A DNA stretch of 64,000 nt from Rhynchopus euleeides. Its lineage: Eukaryota; Euglenozoa; Diplonemea; Diplonemida; Diplonemidae. Each line of letters opens with the position of its first letter. Position 1 is the stretch's first letter. This document shows positions 10,025-20,297 of the stretch, in pieces. Both the position numbers and the translations under genes were made by a program. The notes beneath the pieces were generated by a model. That model was not told the DNA's origin. It did not search any database and worked only from the letters and a program-made list of their open reading frames with translations. The stretch is taken from NCBI GenBank assembly GCA_963210315.1, contig OY723244.1, positions 372,001 through 436,000 on the forward strand, written 5' to 3'.

Positions 10025-10854
10025 GATTTGTTGGTTTTGTCGCCCCCCCTTGCACGTAGAAACAAACTGCGAAGCCTCTCTGGAGGATGTGCCGGTGTGT
10101 GCAGTGCGTGGCTGTGGAAGTGGCAATAAATTCCTGCAGAATTTACAAGTTTTGCTTGTCACAACATTGGGGGGTTTGTTTGTTTTTGTTGCCTTTGTGT
10201 CAATACACTACAACACCGAATACCAAGGGTGGGGGCGTTCTGTCTCTAGAGTAGAACAGGCTCCGAGGCTCCGAGGCACAAAACATACAGCACCCTGTGG
10301 AGGAGGGGGGCTGAGGGAGAGGGGAGGGGGCAAGGCTCGTCACGATGCTGGTGTGGGTGTGGCGGTCTGCTGGAAACACGATGGGGCCTTAGCTCAGAAG
10401 TCCAGCAGAGTGAGCCGCCTCACACAACAGGGGACAACCTGGCACAGTTCGACACACAGCGAAGGGCCCCTGTGAATCAGCACTGGTCTCAGGTGTGCAT
10501 TGCAAGGGTGGGGAGGGGGGCCTCGTGAGGGGGGGGAGGGGGTGTGGAGCAGTCTGCAGAGAGAGCACTGCGTCAATCCTATGGACACCTTCCCCTCTCA
10601 GATGCAAACACATCAGCTGCCTCCAAACAGAGAAGAAAAGGTCAGGTGGTGCTGTGTTGCGAGGCAAGGAAGCAACACGGTGGGGCCCTTCGCTGTGTGC
10701 CACTGTGTCCCAACTGTGTCACTCTGCAGCAAGTTTGGGAGGTGGTTCACGTTGACTCCCTTCTCTGCATATCTGGGCGAAGTCCCCACACAAACACACA
10801 ACATCGCAACACAGAACTGGCAGAAGGTAACGCAAACAGGGTCTGATGCTGCAC
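10025..10854. other. Intergenic region with old retroelement and array-flank fragments
   Basis: No gene recognised. It contains a partial copy of the dispersed 50-bp repeat (about 10125-10160), a short match to the USP-retroelement 3' UTR (GGGTGGGGGCGTTCTGT near 10229), and the WD40 3'-flank module at 10600-10640. From 10720 onward it is homologous to the left end of the window (position 1 onward). Confidence 0.5.
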
Positions 10855-12563
10855 TCAGGGTGAAACGGAAGACACAGCACACACACCCTCCTTCGTTGGT
10901 GTGACGACGCACCTCCCGCAGAGGCTGAGTGCAACACCACCACCCCGTGAATCCACCTTCCACAGACAGTCACCTGTGCTGAGGCGGTGCAGTGTGGTGG
11001 TCCAACTGTCTTTCACTGCAACAACATCACCTGGCTGTGACACAGCAAGTGAGTGGGCATAGTGGTCCAGTTGCACAGTACGCAGGCAGCTGAGGGAGGT
11101 TGTGCACCACACCTTGAGTGACTTGTCGGAAGAGGACGACACCAGGTGCTGCTCGTCCTGAGTCAAGGCGATGCCATAGACCGGGCCAGTGTGTTCATCC
11201 AGGGTGTGTGTGTGTGTGTGAGGGTGCTGATGTCCCACACACGGATCGTCTTGTCAGCTGACCCGCTGAAGATCCTCGTGCCCGACACAGCAATGCTTGC
11301 AACATACTGGATGTGACCCTCCAGCACTGTGGCGCTCGGTGTCCCCTTCAAGTCCCACACACGCACTTTGCCTTTGTAGTCTCCGGACACCAGACGTCCG
11401 CAGTGCGTCCACGCGGCACCGTAAACCGGGGTGTTGCTGTGGTCCAGCATGCAGACCTCTTCCCAACTTGATGTCAGCCACACGCAGATGGTCCCGTCAT
11501 CAGAGCACGTCGCCAACCACGTCCCACAGACTGAGAACGCTGTGCAGGTAATCAGGTCGCCGTGAGTTACGTCCGCCACCACATCAGCGGTGATGGTGTC
11601 AAACACAGTGATGTGTCTTTTGATATAACCCACAGCACACAGCTTCCCACACCTCGACAGTGTGATGCAGGATACAGCGTTGCGATGTGGAGATTCGTAG
11701 ACTGCGGGAGCCTTGACTATGGGCCAGCGTGGGACGAGCTTGACAGCACCCCCGTCCTCCAGACCCGTGTCGGCAACATGCTGTGCATCGTCCAGCTCCT
11801 CCTCACACCCTTCGATGTGTGCTGCCACCGCTGCAGGTTCCCGGGCTGTGTCGACGAAACTCGGGAACATCTCGTTGAGCGCATCCGCCTTCAGCCCGAC
11901 CACGGTCCCGCCTTCCGGAACACCGACGACACAGCTGTCACCGGTCCCGGCATGACGCACAGTCACATCCACGGTGGGGCCGTCCATGCCTGTGGTGGGG
12001 GTGGTTGGGAGGTGGTGAGGTGTCTGTCGGGTCGCAAGCAGGCACTGAACTTCGACCGTTTCCACAGTTGGGCTGCGCAAGAACCCTCAAAAGACGACAG
12101 CTCCTTCCCAGGAACAGCAAGTCTGGGGGTCTTCGCTGGTGGATGCTTCGTTATTTTTCGTTAGTTTTCACCTAGTCTCCTGAGGAAATGCACCAAAACG
12201 CACTGACGACCACCCCGTAGCGAAGACCCCCTCTGATGACACTCCAACCGCACTGTCAGGTTGACGCTCCCCCACAGAAACACACACGAAACCTGTTCCT
12301 TGCATTGTGTGTGCCATACTCTTGCTGCTGGGATCGACACCTGCGGGCTCTGTGGGGTTGGTGGCGAGCACCTTCTCCACGACTGGGCCCCCCTCCGCCG
12401 CGATGCCCCCCTCCAGGGACCCACCCACAGCACCCGGGGTCGCAGCCGATTCCACCGGGCAGGCCGTGACGCGACGCCGCTTCGACGCGCTCTGTGGGGG
12501 AGTGCCCGGCTCCGCTGCGGGGGGCGTCACGCACCTCCCCTTCTTCCCGCCCCTCGCAGACAT
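10855..12563 (-). pseudogene. Ubl-WD40 copy 4, two-exon form, frameshifted in the TG repeat
   Basis: Same exon layout as copy 1: exon 1 at 12341-12563 (223 bp, ATG 12561-12563), intron 11980-12340, exon 2 at 10855-11979. In exon 2 the antisense (TG) tract that encodes THTHT is (TG)8 instead of (TG)7 at about 11204-11219. The frame shifts after DISTLTHTHT into PWMNTL and a stop, while blades 5 to 7 stay open in the neighbouring frame down to 10855. All other blades are intact and nearly identical to copy 1. Either a slippage pseudogene or a reversible frame state; see findings. Confidence 0.78.
12125..12231. mobile_element. MITE, GGGGGTCTTCGCT family, copy 2 (intron of WD40 copy 4)
   Basis: 107 bp, the same inverted ends as copy 1 and the same TCT flanks. 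It sits at the equivalent intron position, so it was inherited through duplication of the gene pair. The breakpoint of the 1.34-kb duplication (12205) lies inside it. Confidence 0.8.
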
Positions 12564-13546
12564 GGTGCCGGGAGGAGGCTGTGTGGGAGGTGGTGTGTCT
12601 GTGCCTTTGGGGTGGGGATGGGTGGAAAAGACAGCGTGACCCAAAGTGGCCCACCCAGACGCGAGGTGGTGGAAGACAACGATGCACGGCCGCTACTGTG
12701 CTACAACCAGGTGCGCGACGACCTGAAGGATGGGGGAGGGGCGAGGGCGAGGGGTGCGGTGGCAGCAACCCTCCGGCTGACGCATGCTTCGATGCTGATG
12801 AGGTTCGCTTGCCCGGCAGTCTTGGCGCTGATGCTGTGTGTGCATGCCTTGTCTGGGAATATACACACACACTGAACGTGCAAGAGGGGAGGGGGTGTTG
12901 CTGCCTTCATGCATTTGCCCCCTTCGCATCTCAGATGCAAACGCATCAGCTGCCTCCAAACAGTGCACGGGTCAGAGAGTGTTGTGTTGCAGAGGCAAGA
13001 AAGCAAGCAGGTGCAGCAAGACGGCAACCACGAACGTCGGGACACAAGGGTCAGAGACACCGCACTCAGGGTGAAACGGAAGACACAGCACACACAGTGA
13101 CAGTCTCGCGCTTCATTGTGAAGACCCACCTCCCGCAAAGGCTGAGTGCAACACCCTCACCCTGTGAGTCCACCTTCCCCATACCCTCACCTGTGCTGAG
13201 GCGGAACAGAGTGGTCCCAGCATGCGGAAACGACACCGCAACAACATCACCTGGCTGTGACACAGCAAGTGAATTGGGATAGTCGTCCAGTTGCACAGTA
13301 CGCAGGCAGCTGAGGGAGGTTGTGCACCACACCTTGAGTGACTTGTCGGAAGAGCACGACACCAGGTGCTGCTCGTCCTGAGTCAGGGCGAGACCATAGA
13401 CCCGCCCAGTGTGCCCATCCCGGGCGTGCGTGTGTGAGAGGGTGCTGATGTCCCACGCACGGATCGTCTTGTCAGCTGACCCGCTGAAGATCCTCGTGCC
13501 CGACACAGCAATGCCGAGAACAGCCTTGCTGTGACGCCACAGCACT
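12205..13546. repeat. 1,342-bp direct duplication flanking retroelement copy C, left copy
   Basis: Appears identical to 17183-18524 over every part compared. It contains the 3' end of the MITE, WD40 exon 1, the 3'-flank module and the 3' half of a WD40 gene. It ends exactly where retroelement copy C begins (13547). Confidence 0.85.
13066..13546 (-). pseudogene. Ubl-WD40 3' half (copy 5), orphaned by retroelement C
   Basis: Encodes blades 4 to 7 from LWRHSKAVLGIAVSG to SSVSP, the same as the end of the complete gene at 18044-19174. The 5' half is absent: the coding sequence is cut after the codon context ...AGTGCT, where the element's 3' end joins. It exists because the target DNA was duplicated around the insertion. 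Confidence 0.85.
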
Positions 13547-14137
13547 CTACTGTCATGTTATTGGTTTATTTCTGTGTACAGATACACACTGCTGATTCGC
13601 TTGTCGGGTGGGGGGGGGGAAAAAAAGGGGGAAAGAACCATATCAAAAGACATAGCAAAAACGGGGGTTGGGGGAGGGGGGGGGGGAAATGGTTGAGAAA
13701 AAACATACATCAGGGGTGGGGGCGTTCTGTTATGGTTTTTGTTTCATTCGTGTGTTCGTTCTGAAGACAAGATAATGGAAACAAAAGGGAAAACAGGCAT
13801 GCCCCTCACCACTCAGCGTATCTGCAGAGCCATGTGCACGTACGTACACTCTGGGTACACATCGCCGCTCTGCCTTGGGAACAGAGAATGGGGTTTAACA
13901 CGCTGAACTCCTTTGTGTAAACACCATTGGGTAGGCGGTCACATTCTCAGGTTCCGGGGGGAGGGGGGGGGGGGGAAATTCGTTTTAGAAAACAAAATAT
14001 TCATCACGTTCCGTCACGTCCGTCAGCATACACACTCACCTCACACATTCGTATACACTAAACGCTTCATCTCTTGTTCAAGCCTTCATCATCACGTGGT
14101 CGTAGCTCACCCCACGCGGCACTCACTTGGCATATAG

Positions 14138-16963
14138 TCAAGTGGTTCCGTCAGGCTCTGGTTCTGTTCCATTACCAGGCTCCCCTGACTGCGATTGTGA
14201 GACCTCCGTTCTGTCCGTCTCTGATTTCCCTGGTGGCCCCGTCTCCCGCTCACCATCCACCCCTTCACCACCCGTCTGAGACAGAAAAATATCAGGGGAG
14301 GCAGGCACCGAGGGCGATATCTGTGCCGGAGGGGCACCCAACAACAAGGGAAGTTCCACAGCAGGTTCCGTGGCTGACGCCTGTATCTGAGAGCCGCTCA
14401 CTACCGAGGCAGGTTCTGCACGCTGCCTCTTTGATTGCGGCCCCTTGGGCTTTGGCGTCACCCGATCCTCCGGGAGAATGACTACAAGGGCTGAAGAAGT
14501 CGCAGCCACTGTATCAAGTTGCGGTTGGCTTTCAAACAGGTCCTTCGACTCTTCACTCGTTTCGTCACTGCCACTCACTTCGTCTCGGTCCCTCTTCTTC
14601 TGGGCCGTATGAACAACTAATTGCCCTTGCTCAGGCTTCGGTTGCAACAAACGGGGTTGGTCCGTCCCTTGCACCCGTGCTGGGGCGTCCTGCGACTGTA
14701 TTTGCAGCTGCTTGTTCTCAGACACCTCCAACGCTGACTGCAGGGACAATACCAAGTTGTTTTGTTGCACGATGAAATCCTTCTGCCGCGCCATTTCTTT
14801 CGCCATGGTCATGCCTTGGCGCAGCTGGTGCTGCACCTGCTTAACCAACATGGCCTTATCCTGATTCTGTTGTTCGTGTAGGCCCTCCTGGATCTGCATA
14901 TGTTGCTCCTGCATCCCCAGTTGGTCACGGAGTGCCTTCTCATTTTGCATGCTCGCCGACACGTGAAATTCCAAAAGCATCTTATCTTGCTGTGTACCTT
15001 TCAAAGCATTCTCTGTCTGTTCAAGTAAGCGCTGTTGGGATTCTCCCTGAGACGAGTAGCTGCGGGCCTTGGACTCCACACGTTGCAGTTCCTGGGTGAG
15101 GACCGCTTTTTCGTGGGTCGCCTGTGCCCTCAACGCTTCTACCTCCGCCTCTCTTTCAACACCAAGCTCTTTCATAAAAGCCAACGCAGAGTCTTGCTTA
15201 TGGAGCTGTCCCTTTAACACGGCCATCTCCTGTCGTTGTTGATTCAAACGGTCCGCTTTGGCCTGTGCCTCGTTCGCCACCTTTTCCTTCTCCTCATTCA
15301 CCCTCTTTATCTCACTCTCTGCCTTTGCCAAAGCTTTCTCCTTCTCCACGACTGACCTCTCATGATCCTCTGCTGCTCTTTTTTGCTCTGCCTCTCGCAC
15401 CTCTATCGCCTCTTGGAGTTCCTTCCGGCATAGACTGACGAGCGTCTTCGTTTGCTCCTCGGTCCGATACCTATCAAGGACTTCCGTGATTTCACTACAC
15501 AAAGCAAAACGTGCTAGGGCTTCTTCTTCCACAACATGCGCCCGCTCTGCACTTTCCTCCATTTCCAAAGTCCTGCGTTCCAAAGTCAGGTATTCCTCCC
15601 CGCGCTGCTGGGGTGGTTCCTGTGGTTCATTCAAAACAATGGCACTCTTGGGGACGGTGGCATCCTGCAGCTTTTGCATTATGTCTTCCGTGTTTCCCGT
15701 GAGCCCAGGTTGTTGTGTGGGAGATACATATACTTCTGGCGAGTTGGGCATGCTAACCTTCTCCTCCTGAGGGGCATCCTTATCACAATACACGAGGATG
15801 GTCGACTCCTTCTCAAGGAAACCCCTGAAGGCATCCATTTCCTCAGCTGTGTTGGCCACAGTCACGGTGTTGTCGTCAAACAAGGCCATGGCATCCGTGC
15901 CACAGCTGATAAAACGGTAATGGCCTCCGTGCGGGGTATTTCCTCTGTGCAGGACTGCACCCGTGAGGCGGTACCTTGTAAAGGAAGGCTTCCCTCCGTT
16001 ATTTCCACTCGACATCAGCAAGTCCGTGTCAATGTTGATCGCTCGAGTCTTGCGCTCATACATGACACCGTTGCCAACTCTGAGTGTTTTGAAGCGCCAG
16101 AGTCGTATAAACAAGTGTGTCGGGAGAGATGTGATTTGCACCGACTTTGTCGCCCGTTGTTTGTTTGGGGCACACATTTCGCACTCGTAATTAAGCACTT
16201 CTTCAGGCATCAGGCTTTCGCAAATTCTGTCGGCCAAAGTCACACCTGTTTTCCCGGGGTTGTTGAGTGGGACTGACAGTAGGGACAACTGTTCCTCCCT
16301 CCCCGTGACCTTCTTGCAATTTTGGCATGCCATGCTTGTGAATGTCCTCACTTCAGGGATCCATGACTGTACTGTCGGTTGGTCCATCGTCCTGAGGTGT
16401 TCATTCAGCATTCTCCATTCTGCTTCCAGTGTTGGGACAACCCCCAGACAATACGCTTCATCCGCGCAATGCTGCTCCCTTGTCTGGAACATACTGTGGA
16501 TGGCTGTTTGCAACACGGACACTGAATGATCTGTGCGACTCCTGGTGTACATGGAGTACAATCCCATGAGTATGGGGGTTAGGCCGAGTCCGTTTGAAAC
16601 AAACTTGCATGCACTGCCTAGGGTAGCTGGAAGTACCGAGTGTGCGAGCATCTGGTACAGTGCTCCCAGGTAGCAAGTATTTCCCTCATTGACAACACCC
16701 CACGACAACGTATTGCTGTGCAGTACCTTCATACTTATCGTGCTCTTCCCCAAAACTGGAGGCTGTTGTGAGGGGACGGGTGGAGAGAGGGGAGGAGAGG
16801 AGGAAGAGGAAGAGGAAGACAACGGTACGGAAGGGGAGGAGGTAGAGAAGAGAGGGACAAAAGAATCACTTTCACTCTTGCGTTGGTTCGCACTTCCAGT
16901 AGGCTTCACATCCGCCCCTTGCGGTGCGGGGTCTGTGTGGGTGTCCGAAGGGCTGATATCCAC
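14138..16963 (-). CDS. C19/USP-type deubiquitinase with long coiled coil (retroelement C-terminal part)
   Basis: 941-residue open frame. Residues 1-80 are Ser/Pro-rich. The USP domain spans about 86-400. It has a Cys box GVVNEGNTCYLGALYQML (Cys97), two CxxC pairs (CQNC about 213, CEMC about 261) as in USP zinc fingers, a His box AVLHRGNTPHGGHYRFISC (His348), and LFDDNTV supplying the acidic or polar third residue. A heptad-rich helix of about 300 residues follows (roughly 480-780), then a Gln/Pro/Ser-rich tail. In copies A and B this is the C-terminal part of one ORF with the RT. Here a TGA just upstream (CCATTGTGAGAAAAG against CCATTGAGAGGAAAG) separates it from the RT remnant at 16973-17182. 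It would hydrolyse ubiquitin or ubiquitin-like conjugates if expressed; that is family knowledge, untested. Confidence 0.85.
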   Translation of the reverse strand: MDISPSDTHTDPAPQGADVKPTGSANQRKSESDSFVPLFSTSSPSVPLSSSSSSSSPPLSPPVPSQQPPVLGKSTISMKVLHSNTLSWGVVNEGNTCYLGALYQMLAHSVLPATLGSACKFVSNGLGLTPILMGLYSMYTRSRTDHSVSVLQTAIHSMFQTREQHCADEAYCLGVVPTLEAEWRMLNEHLRTMDQPTVQSWIPEVRTFTSMACQNCKKVTGREEQLSLLSVPLNNPGKTGVTLADRICESLMPEEVLNYECEMCAPNKQRATKSVQITSLPTHLFIRLWRFKTLRVGNGVMYERKTRAINIDTDLLMSSGNNGGKPSFTRYRLTGAVLHRGNTPHGGHYRFISCGTDAMALFDDNTVTVANTAEEMDAFRGFLEKESTILVYCDKDAPQEEKVSMPNSPEVYVSPTQQPGLTGNTEDIMQKLQDATVPKSAIVLNEPQEPPQQRGEEYLTLERRTLEMEESAERAHVVEEEALARFALCSEITEVLDRYRTEEQTKTLVSLCRKELQEAIEVREAEQKRAAEDHERSVVEKEKALAKAESEIKRVNEEKEKVANEAQAKADRLNQQRQEMAVLKGQLHKQDSALAFMKELGVEREAEVEALRAQATHEKAVLTQELQRVESKARSYSSQGESQQRLLEQTENALKGTQQDKMLLEFHVSASMQNEKALRDQLGMQEQHMQIQEGLHEQQNQDKAMLVKQVQHQLRQGMTMAKEMARQKDFIVQQNNLVLSLQSALEVSENKQLQIQSQDAPARVQGTDQPRLLQPKPEQGQLVVHTAQKKRDRDEVSGSDETSEESKDLFESQPQLDTVAATSSALVVILPEDRVTPKPKGPQSKRQRAEPASVVSGSQIQASATEPAVELPLLLGAPPAQISPSVPASPDIFLSQTGGEGVDGERETGPPGKSETDRTEVSQSQSGEPGNGTEPEPDGTT

Positions 16964-16972
16964 ACACTTTTC

Positions 16973-17182
16973 TCACAATGGCATGTCTCGGGTTGGTTTT
17001 GCCCACACATACTCCCGTAGCTTGGGGAGAGGGTGTTTGCGATAGTGTCTGTCCACAGCAGTATCAAACAGGCGCTCCATTTTTGCCATTGCAGATGGAG
17101 CCACACAAAACAACCTTCGTGTAGTTCTGTACCAAGCACTACGCAATTCGTACGGCTTCCATCCCCGTCCGAGGAGGCCGAG
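16973..17182 (-). pseudogene. RT thumb remnant of retroelement copy C
   Basis: About 70 codons homologous to the end of the RT region of copies A and B (GRGWKPYELRSAWYRTTRR through AKPTRDMPL), followed by the in-frame TGA. Everything upstream, including the catalytic RT motifs, is missing. Confidence 0.8.
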
Positions 17183-18524
17183 GACGACCACCCCGTAGCG
17201 AAGACCCCCTCTGATGACACTCCAACCGCACTGTCAGGTTGACGCTCCCCCACAGAAACACACACGAAACCTGTTCCTTGCATTGTGTGTGCCATACTCT
17301 TGCTGCTGGGATCGACACCTGCGGGCTCTGTGGGGTTGGTGGCGAGCACCTTCTCCACGACTGGGCCCCCCTCCGCCGCGATGCCCCCCTCCAGGGACCC
17401 ACCCACAGCACCCGGGGTCGCAGCCGATTCCACCGGGCAGGCCGTGACGCGACGCCGCTTCGACGCGCTCTGTGGGGGAGTGCCCGGCTCCGCTGCGGGG
17501 GGCGTCACGCACCTCCCCTTCTTCCCGCCCCTCGCAGACATGGTGCCGGGAGGAGGCTGTGTGGGAGGTGGTGTGTCTGTGCCTTTGGGGTGGGGATGGG
17601 TGGAAAAGACAGCGTGACCCAAAGTGGCCCACCCAGACGCGAGGTGGTGGAAGACAACGATGCACGGCCGCTACTGTGCTACAACCAGGTGCGCGACGAC
17701 CTGAAGGATGGGGGAGGGGCGAGGGCGAGGGGTGCGGTGGCAGCAACCCTCCGGCTGACGCATGCTTCGATGCTGATGAGGTTCGCTTGCCCGGCAGTCT
17801 TGGCGCTGATGCTGTGTGTGCATGCCTTGTCTGGGAATATACACACACACTGAACGTGCAAGAGGGGAGGGGGTGTTGCTGCCTTCATGCATTTGCCCCC
17901 TTCGCATCTCAGATGCAAACGCATCAGCTGCCTCCAAACAGTGCACGGGTCAGAGAGTGTTGTGTTGCAGAGGCAAGAAAGCAAGCAGGTGCAGCAAGAC
18001 GGCAACCACGAACGTCGGGACACAAGGGTCAGAGACACCGCACTCAGGGTGAAACGGAAGACACAGCACACACAGTGACAGTCTCGCGCTTCATTGTGAA
18101 GACCCACCTCCCGCAAAGGCTGAGTGCAACACCCTCACCCTGTGAGTCCACCTTCCCCATACCCTCACCTGTGCTGAGGCGGAACAGAGTGGTCCCAGCA
18201 TGCGGAAACGACACCGCAACAACATCACCTGGCTGTGACACAGCAAGTGAATTGGGATAGTCGTCCAGTTGCACAGTACGCAGGCAGCTGAGGGAGGTTG
18301 TGCACCACACCTTGAGTGACTTGTCGGAAGAGCACGACACCAGGTGCTGCTCGTCCTGAGTCAGGGCGAGACCATAGACCCGCCCAGTGTGCCCATCCCG
18401 GGCGTGCGTGTGTGAGAGGGTGCTGATGTCCCACGCACGGATCGTCTTGTCAGCTGACCCGCTGAAGATCCTCGTGCCCGACACAGCAATGCCGAGAACA
18501 GCCTTGCTGTGACGCCACAGCACT
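17183..18524. repeat. 1,342-bp direct duplication flanking retroelement copy C, right copy
   Basis: Counterpart of 12205-13546, beginning inside a MITE (GACGACCACCCCGTAG) and running uninterrupted through the insertion point into an intact WD40 gene. The first 27 bp are the truncated end of the MITE. Confidence 0.85.
17319..17541 (-). pseudogene. Orphan copy of WD40 exon 1
   Basis: Identical to exon 1 of copy 4 (12341-12563), with ATG at 17539-17541 and the GCAG/GTGTCG donor. Downstream on the minus strand the retroelement replaces exon 2, so it has no partner exon. Splicing into the element is conceivable but there is no evidence for it. Confidence 0.7.
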
Positions 18525-19174
18525 GTGGCGCTCGGTGTGCCCTTCAAGTCCCACACACGCAGTTTGCCTCTGAAGTCTCCGGACACCAGACGTCCGCAGC
18601 GTGTCCACGCTGCACTGTACACCTCGGTGTCGTCGTGGTGCAGGATGCACACCTCCTCCCAAGTTGATGTCAGCCACACGCAGACGGTGCCGTCATGAGA
18701 GCACGTCGCCAACCACGTCCCACAGACTGAGAAGGATGTGCGACGAACAGGCTTGTTCCCGTGTGTTAAGTCCGCCACCACATCAGCGGTGATGGTGTCA
18801 AACACTTTGATGTGTCCGTTGTGGTCACCCACAGCACACAGCGTCCCACACCTCGACACTGTGATGCACTCCAGCAAGTCGCCATGCGTCGATGAGTAGA
18901 CTGCGGGGACCTTGACGATGGGCCAGCGTGGGACGAGCTTGACAGCACCCCCGTCCTCCAGACCCGTGTCGGCAACACGCTGTGCATCGTCCAGCTCCTC
19001 CTCACACCCTTCGATGTGTGCTGCCACGTTCTCAGCCTCACGGGCTGCGTTGTTGATAGAACCCGGGAACATCTCGTTGAGCGCATCCGCCTTCAGCTCG
19101 ACCACGGTCCCGCCTTCCGGAACACCGACGACACAGCTGTCACCGGTCCCGACATGACGGACAGTCACATCCAT
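18044..19174 (-). CDS. Ubl-WD40 propeller protein (copy 6), intact
   Basis: 376 residues from ATG 19172-19174 (MDVTVRHVGTGDSC) to SSVSP. The Ubl-like segment covers residues 1 to about 85. Seven blades follow with strand signatures HIKVFD, TVCVW, LRVWD, TIRAWD, SLKVW, LFRL and a final VFTMK strand. Copy-specific loops include VGDHNGHIK, HGNKPVRRTSF, HHDDTEVYSAAW and LWRHSKAV. This is the undamaged version of the gene whose 3' half was duplicated at 13066-13546. The frame stays open upstream to 19723 across a leader that is also open in several paralogs, but is interrupted there by a short LINE-tail insertion (19190-19374). Confidence 0.87.
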   Translation of the reverse strand: MDVTVRHVGTGDSCVVGVPEGGTVVELKADALNEMFPGSINNAAREAENVAAHIEGCEEELDDAQRVADTGLEDGGAVKLVPRWPIVKVPAVYSSTHGDLLECITVSRCGTLCAVGDHNGHIKVFDTITADVVADLTHGNKPVRRTSFSVCGTWLATCSHDGTVCVWLTSTWEEVCILHHDDTEVYSAAWTRCGRLVSGDFRGKLRVWDLKGTPSATVLWRHSKAVLGIAVSGTRIFSGSADKTIRAWDISTLSHTHARDGHTGRVYGLALTQDEQHLVSCSSDKSLKVWCTTSLSCLRTVQLDDYPNSLAVSQPGDVVAVSFPHAGTTLFRLSTGEGMGKVDSQGEGVALSLCGRWVFTMKRETVTVCAVSSVSP

Positions 19175-19189
19175 TGGATTACTTGTTGC

Positions 19190-19374
19190 TTTTTTTTTTT
19201 TTCCATGTCGCTCCCGTTGGTCACTGCGCTGCTTTGAGTCAGCCACGTGGCGGAAGCCGGACCGCAGGGAGGGGCGTTGCGCCCGTTGACGCCTCTCGCT
19301 CCTCATGTGCCTTGAGTAGCTGCCTGGTGGGTCTGCTTTGAGGCGGGGAATCGCGTCAGGCCAAACAGCCACTG
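19190..19374 (-). mobile_element. 185-bp LINE 3'-end copy or SINE sharing the LINE tail
   Basis: Poly-A ended (T run 19190-19202). It is near-identical to the last 185 bp of the LINE at 5186-5370, and both matches end at the same CAGTGGCTG boundary. It is inserted in the leader of WD40 copy 6: the uninterrupted paralog reads TTGTTGCTTGATACC at 3500, and the insertion splits it with a short GCTT repeat. It could be a severely truncated LINE or a SINE mobilised by it. Confidence 0.75.
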
Positions 19375-20297
19375 CTTGATACCCTTGCACACTCACAAGC
19401 AAGCCTTCCTGAAGAGTGTGGTGGTGTGTGCAGTGTGCGGCAGTGGGAACAGCATGATGTGAATGCCTTGCTGGGAAGGAATCAGAGACAGCATCCCTCA
19501 AAGTGAACACGTCATAAAGGTGCAACAGGAACGGGCGACAACGGCGGCGACATGTCGGCAACAGTTTCCCTTTCCCGAGCCACCACGAGGAGGCACTGTG
19601 TGTGGCAGCAGGGCACGTGGTGTGCAGTGAAGCATCGACAGACACACCGACGATGATGCAACGCAAATGCCAAGAGGTGGGTGGGTGGGTGGGTGGGGGA
19701 CAGGTCAGTTTCAAAGAGCTCAAGTGTCACACACCCCAACCCCACCCACGCATCGATCATACCCGAGGGTACGAAGGTGCGTGGTGCAGAAGCCTCGCCC
19801 CAACCCACCCCAGACACACAGTGCCTCTTGACTGTTGCCACGTTGGTGGCGACCGTCGAACCATCCCCAACCCGCGCGGTGGCTTGCATCGATCATCCCC
19901 AGTCGGTATGAACGCGCTCACCCCTTTGCAGCTGCACCCCACACCCACCCCACCCTAGACGTCCAGCATTGGAGAGGGTGCAAACGTGCTGTGGGTATGC
20001 ATGCGTGTGGTGTGTCTGCAGAACAAAGGGCGCTTCGTGAGGGTGGGGAGTGGGGCAACCTGCAGGGAGAGAGCACTGCGTTAATCCTTTTGCCCAGATG
20101 CAACCGCACACAGCTGCCTCCGAACAGTCAATTGCTTTGTTATTCTCATCCATCTCCCATCCATTATCAACACTCCAATGTGACCGCACACAGCTGCCTC
20201 CAAACAGTGCACGGATCACAGAGTGCTGTGCTGCAGAGGCAAGAAAGCAACACGGTGCAGAACACGACAAACACGCAAGGCAGGAAGAGGGCTGCAC
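19375..20297. other. Intergenic: WD40 leader, dispersed repeats and 3'-flank module
   Basis: No gene recognised. 19375-19960 continues the 5' flank shared with copy 2. 19950-20080 matches 29140-29290 and 31740-31880. A short dispersed repeat (CAATTGCTTTGTTATTCTC, 20129-20178) has split the 3'-flank module, duplicating part of it (20096-20125 and 20178-20245). Confidence 0.5.

Larger units (their letters stand above)
13547..17182 (-). mobile_element. USP-bearing Penelope-like retroelement, copy C (5' truncated)
   Basis: About 3.6 kb, near-identical to the 3' two-thirds of copies A and B. The 3' end is CTACTGTCATG on the plus strand at 13547, abutting WD40 sequence. The 5' junction at about 17182 falls within the RT thumb region and joins directly to duplicated host DNA. 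The 3' UTR (13547-14137) contains several G-runs whose length differs between copies. It keeps the whole USP and coiled-coil region. Confidence 0.85.

Noticed and set aside
12494-13282. Plus-strand open frame of 262 codons (also at 17472)
   Set aside because: Antisense to WD40 exon 1, flank and blades; it spans unrelated features and has no domain.
15536-16276. Plus-strand open frame of 246 codons opposite the USP domain (also at 36177 and 41590)
   Set aside because: Identical in all three element copies only because the sense strand is; composition and lack of motifs indicate an antisense shadow.
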